Source: Cocleimonas sp.
Lineage (GTDB): Bacteria > Pseudomonadota > Gammaproteobacteria > Thiotrichales > Thiotrichaceae
Reading direction: 5' to 3'
DNA length: 15,962 nt
Assembly (NCBI GenBank): GCA_021647365.1
Contig: JAKIUW010000042.1
Span: forward strand, 1-15,962
Positions 1 through 8,212 of the stretch are shown piece after piece. Position 1 is the first letter of the stretch. Every line of letters starts with the position of its first letter. The position numbers were made by a program, and so were the translations under genes. The notes under the pieces were generated by a model. That model saw nothing but the letters and a program-made list of their open reading frames with translations, was not told the origin of the DNA and did not search any database.

Positions 1-29
1 TGTGAGAAGACTGTATTATGATGTGCCAT
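1..29 (-). CDS. IS4-type transposase, N-terminal fragment (cut by window edge)
   Basis: Only the first nine codons are inside the window, reading MAHHNTVFS leftward off the edge. From memory, this opening is characteristic of IS4-family transposases carrying the DUF4372 N-terminal domain. The ATG at 27-29 is preceded by an AAGGA ribosome binding site about seven bases upstream, in the stretch AAGAAGGAATCAAGC. The catalytic DDE region lies outside the window, so activity cannot be judged. The call rests on a short peptide plus an IS-like leader, so it is likely but not certain. Confidence 0.6.
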
Positions 30-124
30 GCTTGATTCCTTCTTTGATTCAATGACTTATTGCTAAGACAATTTTATCAGATTTTGGAGTCAGGCACTTA
101 CTTTTTATGTTAACGGGACAGTAG
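1..124 (-). mobile_element. 5' end of an IS4-type insertion sequence
   Basis: This covers the start of the transposase gene (27-29) plus a leader of about 95 bases. The presumed outer end reads ACTGTCCCGTTAAC on the minus strand (about 111-124). The terminal inverted repeat and target duplication cannot be confirmed because the other end is outside the window, so the boundary at about 124 is an estimate. The element ends only about ten bases from the palindromic repeat starting at 133, and sits just downstream of the alpha-2-macroglobulin gene. Confidence 0.5.
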
Positions 125-132
125 TGAAGAAG

Positions 133-198
133 CACACACCCCTAGTTTTACATGATACTTCTACGCAAATACACATCATGTAAAACCAGGGGGGTGTG
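133..198. repeat. Palindromic repeat, copy 1 (hairpin, 17-base loop)
   Basis: The left arm is at 133-156 and the right arm at 174-198. The arms pair through ATCATGTAAAAC and then a G-rich run ending in GTGTG, with one A/C mismatch where the left arm has CTAG and the right arm CCAG. The loop is 157-173. The hairpin starts 11 bases downstream of the stop codon of the macroglobulin gene on the minus strand, so it could protect or define the 3' end of that mRNA. No T-run follows, so it is not a classical intrinsic terminator. It belongs to the family also seen at 6224, 11951, 14698 and 15312. Confidence 0.85.
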
Positions 199-208
199 AG
201 TTCATATA

Positions 209-3200
209 TTACTCTGTGGCCTCTTCTTTTAGCCATTTTTCAACGACATTTGTTCCTTCGTAACGGATTAGCATCCACTGTGAATTGTCGCTTAGTTTTT
301 TGCGTTTAAGCACTTTGGCTTTATCCCCTTTTATCAAATACATTTTTGATTTTGTGGCTTCGTCGGCATCATCGTAAAGCGAGGCTTTTTCGATTGTGAT
401 GATGATGGTGCTGTCGATGTTATCAACTGCATCCCCTACCGCATCTTTAGGCTTAGTCGCTTCTTCTTTTTTCTTCACCGGCTTAAATATATCAATCCAA
501 CTGCCTTTTTGACGTGCTTGTATTGTGCCTTCGTACATGGCTTCTGCATTGATGGCGGGTAGGTAGTAACGCCCTTTGTAGGATGCGTTGGTTAACACTA
601 CAAACTTTTTCTCTTGATTCTCTTTCAGTGAGAAATAGTAGTAAACCCTATCATCGCGTTGGTCGTGATAATCAGCAGAACTTGCCGCCGCTAGTATCTC
701 CATGCCTGCCGCTACTGGGATAGTGAGCGCTATATTTTCAACTTCATGTTTTTTGGTATTTTTAACATGTACATTAAAACGTACATCAGCTCCTTGAAGA
801 ATAGGCGTTCCGCTAACCAACGCACTCCATGTATTGCCATCTGCGCGTATCTCTGTTTCGACCCGTAAGCTTAGCCCTTTTTCAGTTGCTTCTTCAGTGC
901 CTGCTTTTGGCACGCCACGGTTAACCAAAGTTGCGAAGAGTTTTACACCGCTGGTATTTTCTAGGCTGATTTTACTGCCTGCTTTTGCTAGCGCAATACT
1001 TGAAACAGCCTTGTCACTTGTAATATCACTCGCCGTTCCATCTTGCGTTAACTTTGCGCTAAAGTTGCTGGTATCACCCCCTAAATAACGCGACACCGCC
1101 ATTAATGCCCACGAGATTCCTTGCGTGCTTTGGAATTTATCACTGCTCATTTCATCCGCTATTTTTTCTAGCAGTTGATTAGCATCTTGCTTTTTACCTA
1201 AAGCAATTAAACTTTCAAGTTGCAAACCTAAGTCGCCCAAGGTTGAGCTAAAGGTTTTATCGACACGTGTTACGCCATCAACTTCTGGTAACATGCCTTG
1301 AATAACGGCATTTGCCGCATCGGGCTGTGAAGCGCTTTGATAAGCCGATGCCAATAACCAACGCGCCTTTTTATTGAGCTTACTGGATTCACGCATTCGA
1401 TTCATCGCGCCCATTTGTGGCTTGCCAGCAAGTGCCAACACATATAAACGATATGCTTGTGTGTGTGAATAGGTTTCGCTACCTGAAATAAAGTTTTGCG
1501 AACTTAGCACTTGATGATCCAACCATGAATTAAGCAATTCGCTGGGGACTAAATAGCCTTTCTTTTTTGCTTCTATCAAAAAATGCCCTGCGTAAATACT
1601 TGCCCAAGCATTATTATCTCGACCACCCGGCCAGTAACTAAAGTCACCCGTGCCTGTTTGGAAACGCTGTAAACGCTCGATGGCTTTTTGGATATGATGT
1701 TCAGCTTTTTGCTGTTTCTTTTTATCCAAGTTCATCACATTGCCCAGATAAAGCTGAGGGAATGCGGATGATGTGGTTTGCTCTAAACAACCATGTGGGT
1801 AACGAATCAAATACTTCAAACGGCTATCAAGGTTTAACGATGGCACGGATGATAATTCCAACACTGCCTTATTCGTACCTTCAAGTCCAAAAGCTTCTGC
1901 CTGTTGCGACCAGCTTTCACCTGCTTCAATAACTTTTGTGACTGTGCGCGTGGTTTCTTGATTGGCACGGCGAATATCTAGGTAAACATCCACCTCGGCT
2001 TTATGCTCAGGATTGCTATCGCTAACGGCAGTGAAGTGCAGATGTGTCTTGCCTTCTTTGTTTGCGGTTTTAAGTTTAATAAAAGCGATTTTTTCGCCCA
2101 GCTTGCTAAACTTAACCTGTATTTTGCTATCGCCGACCACGCTAACCAGATCATCTGTTTTTAAGGTAACAGTGACATCTGTAACGTCTTTATCAAGCGC
2201 AAACAATGTCATTGGCACAGAGACTTCTTCGTCTGGCCCAAGCACACGCGGCAAACTTGTTTGTAACATAAGCGGCTGGCGCACAAAGACTGAGGCATCG
2301 GCTTTACCGTAAGCGCCTTTATCACCCGCAATTAACATCACACGCACCGCACCTAAATAAGGAGGCAAAGTGATTTCATGCTCAGCAGTTTTACCTGCTT
2401 CTAATGTGAAAGGACCTAAGAATTTAACTACAGGCGGGAAGCGACGTTTTTTGCTATCGTCATTATCCGAGTCTGCATCATCGCCACCACCGAGTGCCAA
2501 CATGCGCTCTAGTTTTCCGCCATATGCACCAATGACTTCATCAAATAAATCCCATGTTTTGATGCCCAAGGCTTCTTTGCTATAGAAGTATTTGTGCAAG
2601 TTTGGCGTTCTAAATGCTGTTAAACCCAGCAAGCCTTCATCCACAACCGCGAGTGTGTAGTTCATCGTTTTGCCTGTTGTTTCGCTAACGGTGATTTTTT
2701 GTGTTGATTCTGGCTTCCATTCTTCATCCACCATGATTTTTGGTTTCAGATAGGTTGCAGGATCAGCCACTTCAATCGGAATAATGCCGTAGAGACGAAT
2801 CGGACGATCATTGCTCTTGCCCTTATGCGGTTGCAACAAAGTAATATGTACATAAGCATTGGGTGACATGGCGGCGGTTATTGGTAATTCAAATTGCACT
2901 CTATCCTTGCCTGCTTCCTTGAACTCAATCCAGCGTTGATCTAGAATTGCACTGCCTGTTTCCACTGTCATTAATGCTCTGCCATGACTACTGGCTGGCA
3001 ACTGAATTTTTGCGGTGTCGCCAACGGTGTAAGCTTTTTTATCTGAGAATATATTCAAACGACTTGCCGCGCCACTGCCCTCTTCTTGCGCGCGCCCTGC
3101 CCATCCTGGCCAGTCGATGTAAACCGTTTTACCTGTACAGTGGCCGCCCTCTAAGTCACACGCTCTTATTAAATAACGACCCCATTCTGGATATTTGATT

Positions 3201-6193
3201 TCAAATTCCCACTCGCCAGTGCCATCGCCACCTATGGTATTGATGACATCAGATTGGAGTAGTCCTGTATTTTTACCGTCAGCATATTCGGCTAATGAGC
3301 TTGCAGATTTATCCCACCACCATTTCCAACCTATTTTATAGAGGCTGACTTTTACCTCATAGAGAGTAACGGGCTCACCTTTTGAATTTAGGCTACCAAT
3401 TTTAACTTTGTGTTTTATATCCGTTAGCAACATGCCGCGCGTTGCATCGCCTTTGGGTAGTTTGATACCGACATAATTATCGTAAGGGTGAAAGTCTGCT
3501 TTAGATTTACTGATACTAAATACGCCTTCTTTTTCAAATACGCGTGTAGTGAAACGTGCGCTTAACATACCCGCTGCATCGCCTTCTGGTTTAAGTTCTT
3601 TTTCAAATTCTAGATAACCTTCTTTATCCAAGCGACCTTCTAATAGAACCTTATCTTTACTTTTTAAACTGCGCGCAGGATCGTCAAAAGTATAGTCCGT
3701 GAATTTATCGAATTTTGTTTTCTTACTTGAATAGCGCACCGATATATCAGTTTTTAATTCACTGGCAGTTGCGCCGTGTAGCCACTGCGAAAATATCTTA
3801 CCCTTCACTTTTCCATCGCTGCTGTATAAAACAGGGGTGGACTCTGCATCGCCATCGTCAAAGGTTAGCTCGACCTTCAAGCGATTTGGGCGCACCGTCT
3901 CAATCATCAATGATTTACTAAAAGTAGCGCCACCCAAATGGGCTTTTACCATCCAGTTGCCTGTTTCAGCTTCTTCTGTCGTTTTGAATTTAAAGGCATA
4001 AAAACCACCCACTGAATTCGTGCTCGTCTTAGTTTTTACTACCGCACCGCGTGGGTTAATTAATTGCATGGTGACAGGATGCGATTCAGGAATTTTTTCA
4101 CTTTTTGTTTTTAATAGCGCATCTTTCAACTTCTTTTGCACCACAAACGTTAAATAAATATCATCACCCGGTCGCCACACACCACGCTCGCCATAAATCG
4201 TTCCTTTGATACCTTTTTTAATTTTCTTGCCGCCCACTTCAAAGTGGCTGGTTGCTAAGGCTGTTTTGTTATTGAGTTTTAGATAAGCAGTATCTTCAAA
4301 CTTTTTTGCTTTTAACAAAAATGGCGTACCTGATAATTCCATGGTGCTAAAACCAGAACCATCCGAGGTTGCTGTTGCAAGTACTTGTCCTTGGTAATTT
4401 GTTACTTCAAACTCAACACCTGTAAGTGCCTCTGAAGTACTAATATCCGTTGAAACTACGCGCAGATTGCCTTGTGCATCGCGCTTAGCAATCAAACCAA
4501 TATTGCTGGCAATAAAGTTATGATTTACAACTGTCTTGTCTGTGTTATAGACGAAGTAAGAATCAGAACAAGGGTCATTTCTATTATCCCAATTATGGTT
4601 ATTACCGTTAGCATCTTGGACGTAATCACTAATACCATCCCAGCCACTTGACTCTTCGATACCGTTATCTTCCAAGTCTTTTAAGGGCGCTGATTTAGCA
4701 GTTTTAGGTCTTTCACCTGAGCAATTATAGGTAGAATGACTACGCTTAATGCTCAAAGAAAGACGTAACAAACCACCATAATGTTGTTTCATTAATTCGG
4801 TCACATTAAAGGAATAACGATTCCATTGGTTAGAATCTGCCGCCGTTAGCGGAATAGTTTTGCGCCATAAATAACGACCTGCGCGACGTGTTTCATAATC
4901 GCCAGATAAACGATTCACTTGCAAAAAACGCCCCATATTATCGGGATAAATTTCAAAAGCAGTAACTTCAACCGCATCCACGCCAACCGCTTCAAAAGGG
5001 ATTTCTAGTATCGTATTTTGAGGAAGGATTGAGCCTTTACCTGCAAACTTTACCTGCGGTTTAATATCATCAAATACAACCGTTTCTTCAATTTTATCGC
5101 TGAGTGCTTTACCGCTCTTCGATTTTATCCCTTCGCTTACTCGGACCTTAAAACTACCCGACAGGTTTTTATTGGGGTAAATATTAATTGCATTGCGCTC
5201 AACACGTACTTTATATTTATTCTTGGTGAGTTGTACTAAACCCTTAATATTCTGCGAGCTATCCAACTCATCTGAAAAGAGCATTTGCACATAGGGATTA
5301 CTACCAGCATCATGCACCACGCGTGTATTTATAAGTTTAAATTCATTCAAGCTAGGCACAGGGATTTCTTTATGCCCCTGTGTTTTTATTTTTATCGGCT
5401 TGCCATCCCATGTGAGCTTTAAATCAGTCGCAAAGGTTTCTCTAACAATATCGCTGACGATAAAATTATGCTTTTTGCCTGATTCATCATGCTTCCATAA
5501 AACTGGCAACGGCTTATTTTGTAACGATGCTTTTAATATTGACTTTAGCGCATCAAGATCAACACGATCAGAAACCAATACCTGTCCTCTTAGCACCATT
5601 TTGCCATCTTCATTTGGCATCGTCATCAAACCAAATGTTTTGATTTCGTATTCTAGTGGAATGACATGAAAGCTAAAATTAAACGGTGTCATGTCAGCAG
5701 GAACATCTTTCAAGCCTTTAGGCTTGATGCTGACTTTATATTCAGTACCTGCTTGCAACTGCTCCGTTGGCTCCCAAACGATTTCTGTTTTATTCTCAAA
5801 AACTGGCTTGCCCTTAATTTCGGGACTAATATGCATGATTTTGCTGGCATCTTTCCCAACCATAGCATCACCAATTACATCACGATTAAAGACAATGCGA
5901 ATAGGCGTATTACGAGAAATTGTGCCTTGTGTGTGCCAGCCGCTGAGCTTTAGCCAATTAAAGGCTTCGGTTTCTTTAGGCTTTTTGGCAGGTTTTGATT
6001 CTTCTTTTTTATCTGCTACTTTTGAGTCATCCGCCTTAGTCGAGGCTGTAGTTGTTTTGGTTATTTGGTTTTCTTGCTTTTTAGGATTATCACGACTCTT
6101 ATCATCGTTGCCATTACATGCCGAAAGGCTTGTGAGTGTAATCGCTAAAAACAATGAATAAGTAAAAGCCTTAAATGAATTTGACGATAGCAT
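209..6193 (-). CDS. Bacterial alpha-2-macroglobulin lipoprotein (YfhM-like) with C-terminal SH3-like extension
   Basis: A 1994-residue protein, longer than E. coli YfhM (about 1650). Family members are periplasmic, membrane-anchored protease traps: cleavage of a bait region exposes a thioester that binds the attacking protease covalently. The lipoprotein signal ends in lipobox LSAC, with lipidated Cys26. A Lys/Ser/Thr-rich tether follows (about 27-75), then repeated macroglobulin-type beta domains. YGERGVWRPGDD (about 665-680) is a typical family motif. The alpha-2-macroglobulin domain is near 1258-1298, and the thioester motif GCLEQ is intact with Cys1469 and Gln1472. Beyond the usual end, a Lys/Pro/Glu-rich linker leads to a domain of about 65 residues resembling bacterial SH3 folds. 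The start is supported by AGAAGGA eight bases before the ATG. The usual partner gene pbpC (a class A penicillin-binding protein) is not seen; an insertion sequence lies directly downstream. Palindromic repeats bracket the gene on both sides. Confidence 0.93.
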   Translation of the reverse strand: MLSSNSFKAFTYSLFLAITLTSLSACNGNDDKSRDNPKKQENQITKTTTASTKADDSKVADKKEESKPAKKPKETEAFNWLKLSGWHTQGTISRNTPIRIVFNRDVIGDAMVGKDASKIMHISPEIKGKPVFENKTEIVWEPTEQLQAGTEYKVSIKPKGLKDVPADMTPFNFSFHVIPLEYEIKTFGLMTMPNEDGKMVLRGQVLVSDRVDLDALKSILKASLQNKPLPVLWKHDESGKKHNFIVSDIVRETFATDLKLTWDGKPIKIKTQGHKEIPVPSLNEFKLINTRVVHDAGSNPYVQMLFSDELDSSQNIKGLVQLTKNKYKVRVERNAINIYPNKNLSGSFKVRVSEGIKSKSGKALSDKIEETVVFDDIKPQVKFAGKGSILPQNTILEIPFEAVGVDAVEVTAFEIYPDNMGRFLQVNRLSGDYETRRAGRYLWRKTIPLTAADSNQWNRYSFNVTELMKQHYGGLLRLSLSIKRSHSTYNCSGERPKTAKSAPLKDLEDNGIEESSGWDGISDYVQDANGNNHNWDNRNDPCSDSYFVYNTDKTVVNHNFIASNIGLIAKRDAQGNLRVVSTDISTSEALTGVEFEVTNYQGQVLATATSDGSGFSTMELSGTPFLLKAKKFEDTAYLKLNNKTALATSHFEVGGKKIKKGIKGTIYGERGVWRPGDDIYLTFVVQKKLKDALLKTKSEKIPESHPVTMQLINPRGAVVKTKTSTNSVGGFYAFKFKTTEEAETGNWMVKAHLGGATFSKSLMIETVRPNRLKVELTFDDGDAESTPVLYSSDGKVKGKIFSQWLHGATASELKTDISVRYSSKKTKFDKFTDYTFDDPARSLKSKDKVLLEGRLDKEGYLEFEKELKPEGDAAGMLSARFTTRVFEKEGVFSISKSKADFHPYDNYVGIKLPKGDATRGMLLTDIKHKVKIGSLNSKGEPVTLYEVKVSLYKIGWKWWWDKSASSLAEYADGKNTGLLQSDVINTIGGDGTGEWEFEIKYPEWGRYLIRACDLEGGHCTGKTVYIDWPGWAGRAQEEGSGAASRLNIFSDKKAYTVGDTAKIQLPASSHGRALMTVETGSAILDQRWIEFKEAGKDRVQFELPITAAMSPNAYVHITLLQPHKGKSNDRPIRLYGIIPIEVADPATYLKPKIMVDEEWKPESTQKITVSETTGKTMNYTLAVVDEGLLGLTAFRTPNLHKYFYSKEALGIKTWDLFDEVIGAYGGKLERMLALGGGDDADSDNDDSKKRRFPPVVKFLGPFTLEAGKTAEHEITLPPYLGAVRVMLIAGDKGAYGKADASVFVRQPLMLQTSLPRVLGPDEEVSVPMTLFALDKDVTDVTVTLKTDDLVSVVGDSKIQVKFSKLGEKIAFIKLKTANKEGKTHLHFTAVSDSNPEHKAEVDVYLDIRRANQETTRTVTKVIEAGESWSQQAEAFGLEGTNKAVLELSSVPSLNLDSRLKYLIRYPHGCLEQTTSSAFPQLYLGNVMNLDKKKQQKAEHHIQKAIERLQRFQTGTGDFSYWPGGRDNNAWASIYAGHFLIEAKKKGYLVPSELLNSWLDHQVLSSQNFISGSETYSHTQAYRLYVLALAGKPQMGAMNRMRESSKLNKKARWLLASAYQSASQPDAANAVIQGMLPEVDGVTRVDKTFSSTLGDLGLQLESLIALGKKQDANQLLEKIADEMSSDKFQSTQGISWALMAVSRYLGGDTSNFSAKLTQDGTASDITSDKAVSSIALAKAGSKISLENTSGVKLFATLVNRGVPKAGTEEATEKGLSLRVETEIRADGNTWSALVSGTPILQGADVRFNVHVKNTKKHEVENIALTIPVAAGMEILAAASSADYHDQRDDRVYYYFSLKENQEKKFVVLTNASYKGRYYLPAINAEAMYEGTIQARQKGSWIDIFKPVKKKEEATKPKDAVGDAVDNIDSTIIITIEKASLYDDADEATKSKMYLIKGDKAKVLKRKKLSDNSQWMLIRYEGTNVVEKWLKEEATE

Positions 6194-6223
6194 GAATGTA
6201 ATCCTTCTCTAATGTGTTGGAGT

Positions 6224-6305
6224 ACACCCCCCCACTTTTACATGATGTACCTTCATTGATGATGCAGTATTAAAATAAACGCATCATGTAAAAGTGGGGG
6301 GGTGT
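6224..6305. repeat. Palindromic repeat, copy 2 (perfect 24-bp stem, 34-base loop)
   Basis: The left arm is 6224-6247 and the right arm 6282-6305. The two are exact reverse complements over 24 bases, around a 34-base AT-rich loop. Both arms are of the subtype with ACACCCCCCCAC, unlike copies 1 and 3, which carry CTAG or its near variant. The element lies 31 bases upstream of the macroglobulin ATG. If the promoter is further upstream, it forms a stable hairpin in that gene's 5' leader. There is no T-run next to either arm. Confidence 0.9.
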
Positions 6306-6477
6306 GCCTTGTATATTGAATTAACTATAGCAGTTAAGCACTAAGTGATATTGGAAGATTATCGGACTATTTATGGATTTTTTGTGCAGACATACCAATA
6401 AGCTTAATCAATCGCCTATCGCACTGTTTTTATTATTAAAAATCGAGATGGACATTATTGATTTTTCAATATTTTTA

Positions 6478-6505
6478 TTGCTGAATGTGAAATTTAAACT
6501 ATACT
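6478..6505 (+). promoter_or_regulatory. Candidate sigma70 promoter for the ABC importer
   Basis: A -35 box TTGCTG (6478-6483) and a -10 box TATACT (6500-6505) are separated by 16 bases in an AT-rich context. Transcription would start near 6512, giving a leader of about 105 bases before the binding-protein gene at 6618. The match is good, but it is found by eye only. Confidence 0.55.
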
Positions 6506-6617
6506 GCTGAGTAGTTATGGGTGGCAGAGAACAATTAAGCCAAAGGATACATCCTCATAACCTAATAATACTAATACTAATCGCATTGATTATTATACCT
6601 AAAGGAGAATGACCACA

Positions 6618-7973
6618 ATGAGTAACGATAAAACCCCTACGCTGGATCGCCGTGGCTTTTTAAAAGCCTCTGTTGCAACAAGCATGGCTGCTACGGCACC
6701 TATGTTCTTTATGAAAGATGCTTTCGCAAAAGGCGAAGCATTCAGAAATTCCCCAAAAGCAGATGCTAAAACAATTACCTTAGGCTTCAACGTACCTCAA
6801 ACAGGCGCTTACGCTGATGAGGGTGCTGATGAGCTCCGTGCATTCAAACTGGCTGTTAAACACTTAAACGGTGAGGGCGACGGCGGAATGATGAATACCT
6901 TTAAACCATCTGCTCTAAAGGGCAACGGTGTTTTAGGTAAGAAGGTTGAGTTTGTAACAGGTGATACGCAAACTAAATCAGACGCGGCACGTGCATCTGC
7001 TAAGCGTATGATCGAGAAAGACGGCGTACTAATGATCTCTGGTGGTTCATCATCAGGTGTTGCAATCGCGGTTCAAGGTTTATGTCAGGAGATGGGTACT
7101 ATCTTCATGGCTGGCTTAACGCACTCAAACGATACAACCGGTAAAGACAAGCGTCGTTACGGCTTCCGTCATTTCTTCAACGCAAAGATGACAGGTTCTG
7201 CTCTTGGCCCAGTACTTAAAGAAGAGATGGGTACAGAGCGTAAAACGTACCACCTAACCTCTGATTACACTTGGGGCTGGACGCAAGAAGAATCAATCAA
7301 AGAAACTACTGAAGGCCTAGGCTGGAAAACTGTTAAGACCGTTAAAACTCCAGTTGGCGCGGGTGATTTCTCACAGTACATCACACCCATTCTAAACTCT
7401 GGTGCTGATACATTGATCTTGAATCACTACGGCAAAGACATGATCAACTCTCTGACTCAGTCAGTTCAGTTTGGTCTACGTGATAAGCAAGTAAACGGTA
7501 AGAATTTTGAAATCATCGTTCCTCTTTACTCACGTCTAATGGCACAGGGTGCAGGTAAAAACCTACAAGGTATCCTTGGTACCACTAACTGGAACTGGGC
7601 ATTAACAGACGACGGCTCTAAAGCATTCGTTAAGTCATTCGGTAAAGAGTACGGTAACCCACCTTCACAGGCGGCTCATACTTGTTACGTTCAGACTCTA
7701 CTTTACGCAAACGCGTGTGAAGTTGCTGGCACTTTTTACCCACCAGAAGTTATCAAAGCATTGGAAGGCTTCAAGTTTGATGGCATGGGTAATGGTAAGA
7801 CTGAATACCGCGCAGAAGATCATCAGTGCTTCAAAGATGTTCTTGTGGTTCGCGGTAACGACAAGCCAACATCTCAGTTCGACTTACTTAAGATTGTTAA
7901 GGAAGTACCTCGTTCTGCAGTTGAGTACGAAGCAAAAGTATTTGGTGGTGATTTAGGACCTTACAAGGTTTAA
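6618..7973 (+). CDS. Tat-exported substrate-binding protein of a Liv-type (HAAT) ABC importer
   Basis: A periplasmic type 1 binding protein of the branched-chain amino acid/amide family, 451 residues from the chosen start. The N-terminus carries a twin-arginine motif, DRRGFLK (residues 10-16), followed by an Ala-rich hydrophobic stretch ending in AFA near residue 37. Export of the folded protein by the Tat system is therefore likely. The mature domain opens with ITLGFNVPQTGAYADEG, typical of the LivK/UrtA fold. The ATG at 6618 is preferred over the one at 6609 because AAAGGAG (6601-6607) ends only one base before 6609 but ten before 6618. A strong terminator follows the gene, so the binding protein can be made in excess over the membrane parts. 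The ligand cannot be read from the sequence: amino acids, amides or urea are possible, and no urease or catabolic gene is present to decide. Confidence 0.88.
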   Translation: MSNDKTPTLDRRGFLKASVATSMAATAPMFFMKDAFAKGEAFRNSPKADAKTITLGFNVPQTGAYADEGADELRAFKLAVKHLNGEGDGGMMNTFKPSALKGNGVLGKKVEFVTGDTQTKSDAARASAKRMIEKDGVLMISGGSSSGVAIAVQGLCQEMGTIFMAGLTHSNDTTGKDKRRYGFRHFFNAKMTGSALGPVLKEEMGTERKTYHLTSDYTWGWTQEESIKETTEGLGWKTVKTVKTPVGAGDFSQYITPILNSGADTLILNHYGKDMINSLTQSVQFGLRDKQVNGKNFEIIVPLYSRLMAQGAGKNLQGILGTTNWNWALTDDGSKAFVKSFGKEYGNPPSQAAHTCYVQTLLYANACEVAGTFYPPEVIKALEGFKFDGMGNGKTEYRAEDHQCFKDVLVVRGNDKPTSQFDLLKIVKEVPRSAVEYEAKVFGGDLGPYKV

Positions 7974-7985
7974 ACTACTTAGATA

Positions 7986-8020
7986 AAAACCCTATCATCA
8001 TTGGTGATAGGGTTTTTTTT
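7986..8020 (+). terminator. Intrinsic terminator after the binding-protein gene
   Basis: A perfect 12-bp stem (7986-7997 with 8005-8016), a 7-base loop and a run of eight T (8013-8020) start 13 bases after the stop codon. It sits inside the transport cluster. It should therefore reduce transcription of the permease and ATPase genes relative to the binding protein, or separate two transcripts. Confidence 0.9.
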
Positions 8021-8064
8021 CGATTACGGTAAATACACTTTTGATAGCAAAAAATTCGTATAGA

Positions 8065-8092
8065 TTGCAAAAGTCTTCATAATCATTATAGT
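8065..8092 (+). promoter_or_regulatory. Candidate sigma70 promoter for livHMGF
   Basis: A -35 box TTGCAA (8065-8070), a 16-base spacer and a -10 box TATAGT (8087-8092) lie just after the terminator at 7986-8020. A start near 8099 would give a leader of about 115 bases. That leader could form an imperfect hairpin (8100-8118 with 8131-8149, 15 of 19 pairs, 12-base loop). This would allow separate expression of the membrane components. Confidence 0.45.
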
Positions 8093-8212
8093 TTTTTTCA
8101 AAAAACACTCCGAAGAATCTAAACTCTAGTATTCTTAAGAGACTTTTTTAAAGAAAATTAAAATTTAAAGAATAATAGTAAGAATTTTAGATAAGGAAAC
8201 TAAAATACCGCC

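Larger units (their letters stand above)
6194..6617. other. Divergent intergenic region between the macroglobulin gene and the ABC importer
   Basis: This is about 420 bases without a gene. It holds the ribosome binding site of the macroglobulin gene (about 6203-6209, minus strand), palindromic repeat copy 2 (6224-6305), an AT-rich stretch with no recognisable feature (about 6306-6477), a sigma70-type promoter reading rightward (6478-6505) and the leader of the binding-protein gene. A TATAGT hexamer on the minus strand near 6325-6330 has no convincing -35 partner, so no promoter is assigned for the macroglobulin gene. Confidence 0.6.

Noticed and set aside
5691..6161. 156-codon open frame on the plus strand inside the macroglobulin gene
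   Set aside because: It lies opposite the N-terminal part of a clearly real gene, has no family resemblance and no ribosome binding site, so it is a shadow frame.
6563..6595. TAATAAT/ATTATTA and AATC/GATT symmetry before the binding-protein gene as an operator
   Set aside because: The arms are short and AT-rich and would be expected by chance in such sequence.
6609..6617. ATG at 6609 as start of the binding protein
   Set aside because: The ribosome binding site AAAGGAG ends one base before it, which is too close. The ATG at 6618 has a workable spacing and keeps the complete Tat signal.
8100..8149. Imperfect inverted repeat ending in TTTTTT as a second terminator
   Set aside because: The stem has four mismatches in 19 positions and a 12-base loop, with T bases within the arm, so it is weak as a terminator and is mentioned only as a possible leader hairpin.
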